This document shows, piece by piece, positions 7,617 through 14,972 of a DNA stretch of 45,235 bases. The stretch comes from an uncultured Bacteroidaceae bacterium (GTDB taxonomy: Bacteria; Bacteroidota; Bacteroidia; Bacteroidales; Bacteroidaceae). The translations under genes were made by a program, and so were the position numbers. The stretch spans positions 1 through 45,235 of the forward strand of contig CAJORF010000094.1 of the NCBI GenBank assembly GCA_905236985.1, read 5' to 3'. The notes below the pieces were generated by a model, which was given only the letters and a program-made list of their open reading frames with translations, was not told the DNA's origin and searched no databases. Within the stretch, counting starts at the first letter, position 1. Each line of letters begins with the position of its first letter.

Positions 7617-7650
7617 GAAAATGAAAAATTGAAAGAATAAAAAGTGAAAA

Positions 7651-8520
7651 ATGAAGAAACGGATTCTGCTATGCCTGCTGATGGTCTTGCCGATGATAGT
7701 ATCTGCTCAGGATACGGAGAACTACGGCGCGGTATGGACTGAGGTAGGCGTGACAAAAGTGCTTCCCTACGACTTCACTTTAGATGCCGGGGTGGGTTTC
7801 CGCACGTTCGACTGGTTCAACGATGCGAACCGCTTCGATGCCAGCATCGGTGTGGGCTACAAGTTGGGCAAATACGTGAAGTTCGGTTTGAGCTACACGT
7901 TCATCGCCAAGCACTACCTTGAGAAGAGCGAGTATAAGTACAGCGGCGACTACGATTTCTCGTCGTATCAAGGCCCTGGCTATACCGCTCCAGACGGTCT
8001 CACTTACGCCTACGAAGGCTATAATGTCGATGCAGCCCACTGGGCTCCCCGCCACCGTGTGAGCTTCGATGTCAGTGCCGACAAACGTTTTTGGAAGACG
8101 CTGCGCATCGGTCTGCGCGAACGCTACCAGTTCACACATCAGTCTGCACGTTCTGTCAATCGCACGAAATACCGCTTAAACGATGATGTCGAAGAGAGCG
8201 AGAGCTACGACGCGGAGGACATGACGGCGACTCAGACGGTGAAGGAGAAAGACGCATGGAACCGCCACCTCCTGCGGTCACGCCTGAAGTTCTCCATCGA
8301 CAGAAAAGGATGGGATTGGGAGCCTTTCGTGAGTGTGGAAGCACATAACGATATGGGAGCCCGCTGGCATCTCGATAAGATTCGTGCTGCAGCTGGCACG
8401 GAATACGCCGCCGGTAAGCAGCATAAGATTTCTGCTGCCTATATCTTCACTCATGAGAACGATGATGATGGCAACGAAAACATCCATGCTATCAGTATCG
8501 GCTATAAATTCAAATTCTAA
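7651..8520 (+). CDS. DUF2490 outer-membrane beta-barrel protein
   Basis: The 289-residue product starts with a signal peptide (MKKRILLCLLMVLPMIVSAQ, cleavage after about residue 19). The mature part has alternating amphipathic strands such as FTLDAGVGFRTFDWF, YKLGKYVKFGLSYTFIAKHY and RHRVSFDVSADKRF, and ends in a C-terminal strand AISIGYKFKF typical of outer-membrane barrels. This matches DUF2490. A Tyr/Asp-rich loop at about residues 93-135 and an acidic loop at about 175-200 would face outside. No substrate is known. It lies third in the VTC-DUF4956 run, which gives that run an outer-membrane component. Confidence 0.85.
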   Translation: MKKRILLCLLMVLPMIVSAQDTENYGAVWTEVGVTKVLPYDFTLDAGVGFRTFDWFNDANRFDASIGVGYKLGKYVKFGLSYTFIAKHYLEKSEYKYSGDYDFSSYQGPGYTAPDGLTYAYEGYNVDAAHWAPRHRVSFDVSADKRFWKTLRIGLRERYQFTHQSARSVNRTKYRLNDDVEESESYDAEDMTATQTVKEKDAWNRHLLRSRLKFSIDRKGWDWEPFVSVEAHNDMGARWHLDKIRAAAGTEYAAGKQHKISAAYIFTHENDDDGNENIHAISIGYKFKF

Positions 8521-8557
8521 GGAACAAGTTTTAATAAAGGCACATTACAACATCATT

Positions 8558-9835
8558 ATGAATCGCAAACATCTCCCTTTCATCGTCATTGCAGCAATGA
8601 TGGTCATGAGTATCTCCGTAGGTTGTGGAAAAGATGACCCCGAACCCACTCCTACACCGACACCGACACCCGTCGATACCGACACTATCGTCACTCCAGT
8701 GGATACCGATACCGTTGTCATCCCGGTCGATAGCACTGTATTCATTAAATGGAATGGCGCATCTGCATCCATCGAGGTAGATGAAAAGCTCGCCGACCTG
8801 TTCACCACCGAAATCAATGGTGGTCATGTGGTGCTGACCAATCCCAACGTGACTGACGAATTCCTCTTTGTGCTCAGCGGCACTTGCGAGGATGGCTCGT
8901 TCACCTACAACGGCGCTTTCAAGACCTCGTTCCAGTTCGATGGTCTCCAGCTCACCTCCACCCAAGGCGGAGCCATTGACATCCAGTGCGGTAAGCGTAT
9001 CAAGCTCGACCTGAAGGATGGTACGACCAACACGCTCGCTGATGCCGCAGAAGGCGAACAGAAAGCTGCCTTTAACTGTCAAGGACACTTGGAAGTGAGC
9101 GGAAGCGGAAGCCTTAGTGTGGCAGGTAACGCCAGACATGCCTTCCGCACCAAGGAATACCTTGAGCTAAAGGAAACGACGGGTGCCATCACCATCGCGA
9201 CAGCCGCTGCAGATGCAATCCACTGCGGCGAGTTCTTCCAGATGAACGGCGGCACACTTACGATAAGCGGAATGGGCGGCGACGGTATCCAGGTAGAGAC
9301 CGATCCGGGTTCTGAAGAACTGCTCAACGGACAGTTCATCATGAACGGGGGAAGTATAGACCTGACGATGACCACACAGGATACGAAGGGCATCCGCCTG
9401 GACATCGATACGCTGAATCAATTCGTGCCAGAGATGAAGATTCTTGACGGCACGATCACGGTGAACCTCACCTCCACGGCTCTCGGTGCCAAAGCGATAG
9501 TCAGTGACGGCAACCTCACCATCGGCAGCAGTACGACTGAGCCAAAGATTAATGTGACTGTAGCCGCAGGAGTCTTCACGGAAAAAATTGATGGTGTCGA
9601 AGAAGAGAACCGAGCCACTGGTATCAAGGCCGAACAGACGTTGCTCATCGCAGGAGGTGCCACCACTGTGACGGCCTCAGGCAAGAAGAGTCGTGGCGTG
9701 CGCGCAGCTACACTGCGGGCAACCGGCGGCTCGCTGACCGTCAAGAACACAGGTTCGAAGAGTCAGGGCATCAAGCTTGACAACACCTACTCCAGCGAAG
9801 GCGGTACGGTGTCCGGCACCTTCAAGTATAATTAG
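8558..9835 (+). CDS. Lipoprotein with Cthe_2159-type carbohydrate-binding beta-helix
   Basis: The 425-residue product is a predicted lipoprotein: a hydrophobic leader ends in SISVGC at about residue 22. A linker of PT repeats and VDTDT-type repeats (about 27-60) follows. The rest looks like the Cthe_2159 family (Pfam carbohydrate-binding domain-containing), a right-handed beta-helix that in Clostridium thermocellum binds acidic polysaccharide and calcium. Typical turns are GGAIDIQCGKRIKLDLKDGT, GNARHAFRTKEYLEL, AADAIHCGEFFQMNGGTLTI, GGDGIQVET and KSQGIKLDN. I chose ATG 8558 because the upstream frame overlaps the DUF2490 gene and the signal peptide starts here. It completes a possible inner-membrane to surface set with the three genes before it. 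Confidence 0.83.
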   Translation: MNRKHLPFIVIAAMMVMSISVGCGKDDPEPTPTPTPTPVDTDTIVTPVDTDTVVIPVDSTVFIKWNGASASIEVDEKLADLFTTEINGGHVVLTNPNVTDEFLFVLSGTCEDGSFTYNGAFKTSFQFDGLQLTSTQGGAIDIQCGKRIKLDLKDGTTNTLADAAEGEQKAAFNCQGHLEVSGSGSLSVAGNARHAFRTKEYLELKETTGAITIATAAADAIHCGEFFQMNGGTLTISGMGGDGIQVETDPGSEELLNGQFIMNGGSIDLTMTTQDTKGIRLDIDTLNQFVPEMKILDGTITVNLTSTALGAKAIVSDGNLTIGSSTTEPKINVTVAAGVFTEKIDGVEEENRATGIKAEQTLLIAGGATTVTASGKKSRGVRAATLRATGGSLTVKNTGSKSQGIKLDNTYSSEGGTVSGTFKYN

Positions 9836-9853
9836 TTTATGCCTAAAAACAAT

Positions 9854-9900
9854 AAAAGTACACGCTTCAACGTTGATATTATGATGAAGCGTGTACTTTT
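9854..9900. promoter_or_regulatory. 16-bp perfect inverted repeat around the porT start codon
   Basis: AAAAGTACACGCTTCA (9854-9869) and TGAAGCGTGTACTTTT (9885-9900) are exact reverse complements with a 15-base loop. The two possible porT start codons, ATG 9881 and ATG 9884, lie at the loop/right-arm junction, and the right arm encodes the first residues of PorT. It could be a terminator or attenuator for the upstream four genes (the arm ends in TTTT) or a translation-blocking hairpin. There is no TAnnTTTG box between 9835 and 9881. Confidence 0.65.
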
Positions 9901-10588
9901 CATACTGATCTGCATCCTGTCTGTCTCGGTCGTTCAGGCACAGGAACCTCGCATACAGAACCGCCCCTACCTGGATCAGCGGTTCCTGCACTATGGTTTC
10001 TTCATCGGACTGAACATGATGGATATGGAGGTGCAGAACAATGGATATGTCGATCCTGAGACGGGGGAACAATGGTACACCGAGATAGACAACTATCAGC
10101 CAGGCTTCACCGTAGGTGTGCTGGGCGAGTTGAGGATCAACAAGACCCTTGGCCTTCGCCTCCAGCCTTGCATCCACTTCGGACAGAAGCACGCTTATTT
10201 CCACGAACAAGTATCGGGGCGCGACACGACACAGAACCTGAAATCAACCTATTTCGCGCTTCCCTTGAATCTGAAAATTGCTGCGCCACGCTACAATAAT
10301 TTCCGTCCTTACGCCGTTTTGGGCGTATCGCCAGCCATCGACCTGACGGTTCGTAAGCATGGGACGCTGCTCACCGAGCGTTTCGACTGTTACATAGAAA
10401 TAGGTATGGGTTGTGATATCTACCTGCCCTATTTCAAGCTGATTCCCGAGCTGAAGTTCTGTTTCGGCTTGCGTGACATTATCGTACATGACCGCTCTGA
10501 CTTGATTGATACCTCTTTGTTGAAGTACACCAAGTCACTGGACAAGGGCAACGCCAAGATGATTACCCTTGTGTTCTATTTCGAATAG
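9881..10588 (+). CDS. porT: Type IX secretion system outer-membrane protein PorT
   Basis: The product (235 residues from ATG 9881) has a signal peptide ending SVSVVQAQ and a barrel domain of the PorT/SprT kind. The mature N-terminus contains NRPYLDQRFLHYGFFIGLNM, close to the conserved start of PorT proteins, and further strands include FGQKHAYF, FALPLNLKIAAPRYNNFRPY and KLIPELKFCFGLRDII. Its length (about 240) agrees with PorT. PorT is needed for T9SS secretion in Porphyromonas and gliding bacteria, though its exact role is unclear. An in-frame ATG at 9839 would add 14 polar residues before the signal peptide, so I prefer 9881. It follows the Cthe_2159-type gene by 45 bp with no promoter box between, so it may belong to that operon. 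The hairpin at 9854-9900 covers its initiation region. Confidence 0.8.
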   Translation: MMKRVLFILICILSVSVVQAQEPRIQNRPYLDQRFLHYGFFIGLNMMDMEVQNNGYVDPETGEQWYTEIDNYQPGFTVGVLGELRINKTLGLRLQPCIHFGQKHAYFHEQVSGRDTTQNLKSTYFALPLNLKIAAPRYNNFRPYAVLGVSPAIDLTVRKHGTLLTERFDCYIEIGMGCDIYLPYFKLIPELKFCFGLRDIIVHDRSDLIDTSLLKYTKSLDKGNAKMITLVFYFE

Positions 10589-10602
10589 TTCCAGCAGTTT
10601 TC

Positions 10603-12225
10603 TTATTTGCCTAACGTCAGCTGAAGCGTGCCCACAAAGCGTGCATTCTTGCCCATCTGATTGTTGGGGACAATCGTACCGTCGAGGTTCGTAAGCCATT
10701 CGGGGTTGGAGAAATACGTGTGGGAATGGCCACCGATGACAATGTCGATGTTGCGGGTTGCAGGTATCAGTTCTTCATCGCTGATGCCAGCCACATTCCA
10801 TCCAAGATGCGAAAGACAGATGACGAGGTCACATTTCTCCTTGTTCTTCAAGTAGTCGGCGACGGGCTGAGCCGCCTTGATGGGGTCGATGTAGCGGACG
10901 CCCTTGCAGGTGTGGGCAGCCACAAGACCTTCGAGCTGCGGAGAAACTCCAAAGACACCTACCTTCAGGCCGTTGCGCTTAATGATGGTGTAAGGTTTCA
11001 CGAGACCTTCAACTACTGTTCCCGTAAAAACATAGTTGCAACAGACGATCGGGAACTGTGCCTTGCGAAAGAGACGGGCCATATTCTCCACTCCAAAGTC
11101 GAACTCATGGTTGCCGATGGTGACGGCATCGTAGCCCATCAGGTTCATCAGGCCCACCTCCACGTCGCCGTGGTAGAGGCTGTAGTAAGCAGAGCCTTGT
11201 GAGAAATCGCCTGCATCGAGCAGTAGCAGATTCGGATCTTTCTCGCGCAACTGGCGGATAAGCGTGGCGCGACGCAAGTAACCGCCCTTGTCAGCCTGCG
11301 TCGTATCAGCCAGGTTAGGATTAAGCGGCTCGATGCAGGAATGTGTATCATTGGTATGAACGATGAGCAGTTCCTTTTGTTTCTTGCCGGTGTTTGTCTT
11401 AATCTGCCTTGACGTGGGGATAGCCGCAACGAGCGTCTTTCCTTCTTTCGAAGGTAAAGTCCCGTCCTCAATGACTACGCGCCCTTCTATCTCGGCGTGT
11501 GCTTTCTTGCCCTGCTGATCCAACAGGCGCAAGTGGTTCATCAACAACTCACGGATAGCCAACTTAGTGTCATTGCGCTCGATTGCTTTCTTTAAGGCGA
11601 AGAGTTTGTCGTTGCCTTCAGCGAGATAATCCAAGGTAGCTATCGTGTAGATGCGTTCGGGGTCAATGGGCTGACCGGCAATGGTAGCGCTTCGGACTTC
11701 GCCGCTGAGAGTGACCACCAGGCGTACTGCGCTGCTGAGGCCTTCTCCATGAACGACGGCGATGTTTTTCATCAACTCCTGGACGTCAGATCCTTTCAGT
11801 TTGACAACGGTAAAGAAATTCTCGAAGGGTGAGATGGCAATGATGTCACCACGACGAATAGTGCCTTGAGGCATAGCGGCACGCAGGCCACCAATATTAC
11901 AGAGGCCGAAGTCTGCCTGGCAGCCCTCACGTTCGGCTGTGGCAACCAAAGCATCAGCTACCCAGTTGCTGAGCAGACTCTCCGGGCGTCGCGATGCCAT
12001 ATATTGCTCGCTCTGTCCAATATATGGTGCTTCCAGACTATCGACACCAGCCCGGAAAGGGGTCATGAAAGCCGTGACCTGCGGCACAGGGTCAGCATCA
12101 AGAACCTTTGTCACTTCAATGCGCTTTGGGGTAACGGATTGGAGAGCATAAGGTGTTGTCGTGCAAGCTGTCAAAAGCAAGACAGCGGACAGACATAGAG
12201 TATAAAAAAGTGGAATCCGTTTCAT
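10603..12225 (-). CDS. 5'-nucleotidase/metallophosphatase lipoprotein with swapped domains
   Basis: The 540-residue product is a lipoprotein (lipobox LLTAC, Cys21). Residues about 80-255 form a 5'-nucleotidase C-terminal (substrate-binding) domain, with LCNIGGLRAAMPQGTI and ISPFENFFTVVKLKG. Residues about 284-540 form the calcineurin-like metallophosphoesterase domain, with D293 and H295 (HTNDTH), D340 (AGDFSQGS), N372-H373 (GNHEFDFG), H473 (LSHLG) and H500/H502 (GGHSHT). In UshA-type enzymes the order is catalytic domain first, so here the order is reversed within one chain. In relatives the two halves are often neighbouring separate genes, which suggests gene fusion (inference). No second signal peptide lies at the junction. 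It is 52 bp downstream of the GH2 gene and probably co-transcribed. Confidence 0.9.
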   Translation of the reverse strand: MKRIPLFYTLCLSAVLLLTACTTTPYALQSVTPKRIEVTKVLDADPVPQVTAFMTPFRAGVDSLEAPYIGQSEQYMASRRPESLLSNWVADALVATAEREGCQADFGLCNIGGLRAAMPQGTIRRGDIIAISPFENFFTVVKLKGSDVQELMKNIAVVHGEGLSSAVRLVVTLSGEVRSATIAGQPIDPERIYTIATLDYLAEGNDKLFALKKAIERNDTKLAIRELLMNHLRLLDQQGKKAHAEIEGRVVIEDGTLPSKEGKTLVAAIPTSRQIKTNTGKKQKELLIVHTNDTHSCIEPLNPNLADTTQADKGGYLRRATLIRQLREKDPNLLLLDAGDFSQGSAYYSLYHGDVEVGLMNLMGYDAVTIGNHEFDFGVENMARLFRKAQFPIVCCNYVFTGTVVEGLVKPYTIIKRNGLKVGVFGVSPQLEGLVAAHTCKGVRYIDPIKAAQPVADYLKNKEKCDLVICLSHLGWNVAGISDEELIPATRNIDIVIGGHSHTYFSNPEWLTNLDGTIVPNNQMGKNARFVGTLQLTLGK

Positions 12226-12277
12226 CGTATAGCCATTTTGTAATTCATTCTGTGATCAACTCCGAAACCATTGGGGC

Positions 12278-14839
12278 TCACTCAGCGTTGAGCTTCAGTG
12301 TCGCTTTCTTCAAGCCTTTTGCTGAAGCTTCGAGGAGGATAGCGCCCTTCTGCTTTGATGCCTGCACGATAGCGGTGAGCTGTCCAGCAAAGGCGTGATG
12401 CTGTGGCAGGTGGAAAAGATCGAGGTTAGTGGCATCGCCATTGGCAGCGGCACGGAAGCATCCAGCCCCCTTGACCCTGAAGGAGATGAGATGGGCAGCA
12501 TCAGGGATAAGTGTGCCATCCTTATCCACAACACGCACGGTGACATAGCAGAGGTCGTCGCCGTCAGCAGAGAGAACAGAACGGTCGGGGATGAGTTCAA
12601 TGTGATGGGGACGACCCGCTGTGCGGACGCTGACCTCAGCAGGGGAAGTGGAGGGATAATGAGCAACGACCTTGATTTCACCAGGTTCATAGCGAACATC
12701 GGTCCACATGAGACGATAGCGGTGCTGAAGCCAGAGGCTGTCGCCAGCATCGCGGGCGGCAAGCGCTTCCTCGCGAGTGTATTTGCGTTGAACGCCTTGG
12801 CTCTTACCATTGACGAAGAGTTCTGCTTCAGGAGCATCAGTATAGACGAAGACAGGAACGATCTGTCCCTCATGACCGGGCCATGTCCAGTGAGGCAGGA
12901 CGTGAAGCGTGTGCTCGCGACGATTCCAGAGGCTGCGATAGAGGTAATAGCGATCCTTGGGAATGGAAGCCAAATCGATGATGCCAAAGACACTGGAGTG
13001 GGAAGGCCAGGCATTGGTGTCGTAGGGCGAAGGCTCACCGAGGTAGTCAAAGCCTGTCCACACGAACTGTCCAATCTCCCATTCGTGGTCATCGGCATTG
13101 GCAAAATCGTGGTCGGGGGTATTCGACCACCAGCAGTACTCCAGATCGTAGCCACTACACTGATGGTCATCATACATGGCATTAGCACGAAGGCGTGCAG
13201 GAAGCTTATAGATGCCGCGGCTACTGACGGTGCTGCTGGTTTCTGAACCGAGGACAATATTCTGAGGCAGACGGGCGTAAGCCTCCTCATAGCGATGGGC
13301 TCGATAATTGAAGCCTGGAATGTCTATCTGAGCGGCAAATCCGTTGTCGAGCACACAATCCACCTGATCCATACCGCAAGTGACTGGGCGCGAGGGATCT
13401 TCGCGGTGACAGATATCCTGCAAAAAGCGAGCCACCTTATAGCCATCAGCAGAGCACTGCGTCGGCACTTCGTTGCCTATGCTCCACATGACTACGCTGG
13501 CATTGTTGCGGTAGTGACGTAGCATATTCACCATATCCTTTTCAGCCCACTCAGCGAAGTAGCGATGGTAGCCGTTCTTGCATTTGGCTTTGTCCCATTC
13601 GTCAAAAGGTTCTAACATCATCATGAAGCCCATGGAATCACAGAGTTCAACGAGTTCCGGAGCAGGCATATTATGGCTGGTGCGAATGGCATCACAGCCC
13701 ATATCCTTCAGCAATATAAGCTGGCGGCGAAGAGCGGCACGATTGACAGCAGCACCGAGCGGCCCAAGGTCATGATGGTTACATACCCCCTGGAACTTAC
13801 GAGGCTGACCATTGAGGAAGAAACCGCGGTCGGGGATGAGATCAATGGTACGGATGCCAAACACAGTGGAGTAAGTATCTAACAACGCTCCACGTCCATC
13901 CTTGCCATTCTTTCCCTTTGTCTCAAAGACGCGTGTAACAGCTTTATATAAATAAGGTGTCTCAGGCGACCAGAGGAGGGGACGTTCGACGAGAAGGTTC
14001 TGGGTAAGGGGCTGGTCGTGAGCAACGGTCTGGATATTCTCCTTTTCGCTGACTGGACGACCATCGGGACCGAGGATGACCGTCCAAAGGCTGAGGGTCT
14101 TACCTTCTGCATTATTGAGAGAAGTCTTCAGGGTGACGGAGGCGGCGGGAACTGACGTAGGAACGTCAGACACGGCAGCAGCGGGAAACGCGGGAGCAGA
14201 AACAGGGACTGGAAGGAGTTGCGTGGAAACTTGCGTACCCCAAACAGCTACGTGAATGTCGGAAGTCATGACAACGCGGACATTGCGATATAGGCCAGCA
14301 CCGCAGTACCAACGGCTGCTCTGATCTCTGTTTTCAAGGCGCACTGCAAGCGTGTTGAGTTGGCCATCAGTACGGACGAGAGAAGTCACATCTACATAGA
14401 AAGAGTTGTAGCCATAGGGCCAGAAAGTAGCTTCTTGACCATTGACATAAATCCGAGCCTCGCTCATGGCTCCATCAAAGACGAGAGTGGTTCGACCTTC
14501 TGCGGGTGCGGAGAAGGTAGTGCGATACCATCCGACACCGATGTAAGGCAGCCCACCCGTTCGACCAGTCTTGAGGCTCGCTTCCTTCTCACCATTTTGA
14601 GTCACAGCCACATTCTGAAGGTCATGATCACTGCCGAAAGGCCCTGTGATGGCCCAATCATGGGGAATGGAAACAGCTTGCCAGCGACTGTCATCAAATG
14701 TGGGCTGTTCGGCACCAGCAATATCGCCACGATGGAAACGCCAACCATCACGCAGGAGGGATTCAGAGCGTTGAGAGAACAGAGGCTGAGAGGTTAAGAC
14801 ACAAACCAGAAAGGCAAAAAGAGACAGGTACCGACGCAT
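12278..14839 (-). CDS. Secreted GH2-family beta-glycosidase (beta-galactosidase type)
   Basis: The 853-residue product has a signal peptide (cleavage near LFSQ, residue 23). The GH2 layout follows: jelly-roll sugar-binding domain (about 30-190), immunoglobulin-like sandwich (about 191-330) and TIM barrel (about 335-640) with acid/base E457 in SIGNEVPTQ and nucleophile E533 in GSETSST, then C-terminal sandwich domains (about 650-853, including a Big/DUF4982-like part with GEIKVVAHYPS). It probably hydrolyses a beta-galactoside or related glycan in the periplasm; the exact sugar cannot be read from sequence. A Val/Pro/Ala-rich insert at about 208-237 interrupts the second domain. No SusC/SusD pair is adjacent, so it is not in an obvious polysaccharide utilisation locus. 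A -7 box lies at 14871-14878. Confidence 0.92.
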   Translation of the reverse strand: MRRYLSLFAFLVCVLTSQPLFSQRSESLLRDGWRFHRGDIAGAEQPTFDDSRWQAVSIPHDWAITGPFGSDHDLQNVAVTQNGEKEASLKTGRTGGLPYIGVGWYRTTFSAPAEGRTTLVFDGAMSEARIYVNGQEATFWPYGYNSFYVDVTSLVRTDGQLNTLAVRLENRDQSSRWYCGAGLYRNVRVVMTSDIHVAVWGTQVSTQLLPVPVSAPAFPAAAVSDVPTSVPAASVTLKTSLNNAEGKTLSLWTVILGPDGRPVSEKENIQTVAHDQPLTQNLLVERPLLWSPETPYLYKAVTRVFETKGKNGKDGRGALLDTYSTVFGIRTIDLIPDRGFFLNGQPRKFQGVCNHHDLGPLGAAVNRAALRRQLILLKDMGCDAIRTSHNMPAPELVELCDSMGFMMMLEPFDEWDKAKCKNGYHRYFAEWAEKDMVNMLRHYRNNASVVMWSIGNEVPTQCSADGYKVARFLQDICHREDPSRPVTCGMDQVDCVLDNGFAAQIDIPGFNYRAHRYEEAYARLPQNIVLGSETSSTVSSRGIYKLPARLRANAMYDDHQCSGYDLEYCWWSNTPDHDFANADDHEWEIGQFVWTGFDYLGEPSPYDTNAWPSHSSVFGIIDLASIPKDRYYLYRSLWNRREHTLHVLPHWTWPGHEGQIVPVFVYTDAPEAELFVNGKSQGVQRKYTREEALAARDAGDSLWLQHRYRLMWTDVRYEPGEIKVVAHYPSTSPAEVSVRTAGRPHHIELIPDRSVLSADGDDLCYVTVRVVDKDGTLIPDAAHLISFRVKGAGCFRAAANGDATNLDLFHLPQHHAFAGQLTAIVQASKQKGAILLEASAKGLKKATLKLNAE

Positions 14840-14870
14840 AATTATGAGGTCATTTATGTTAATTTGTGCG

Positions 14871-14878
14871 CAAAGATA
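14871..14878 (-). promoter_or_regulatory. -7 box of the GH2-nucleotidase operon
   Basis: TATCTTTG on the minus strand fits TAnnTTTG, 31 bases before the GH2 ATG. A consensus -33 is not visible. Confidence 0.5.
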
Positions 14879-14942
14879 CGGAAAAGTTTGAAGTTTCCCT
14901 TCTTTTTTGTCACTTTATTCTTATATTACCCTATTTTTTCCG

Positions 14943-14950
14943 TACCTTTG
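14943..14950 (+). promoter_or_regulatory. -7 box of the LptF/LptG-type permease gene
   Basis: TACCTTTG fits TAnnTTTG. With transcription expected about 6-7 bases further on, ATG 14961 would be nearly leaderless and ATG 14973 would have a leader of about 16 bases. Confidence 0.5.
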
Positions 14951-14972
14951 CGCCGCTTTTATGGCCTCAACG

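Noticed and set aside
12310..13290. 326-codon second minus-strand frame within the GH2 gene
   Set aside because: It is another frame of the same strand inside the GH2 coding region, with Ser/Pro/Ala-rich text typical of shifted frames.
12278..14839. Polysaccharide utilisation locus around the GH2 gene
   Set aside because: No SusC/SusD pair, sensor-regulator or other glycosidase is nearby; the only partner is the nucleotidase.
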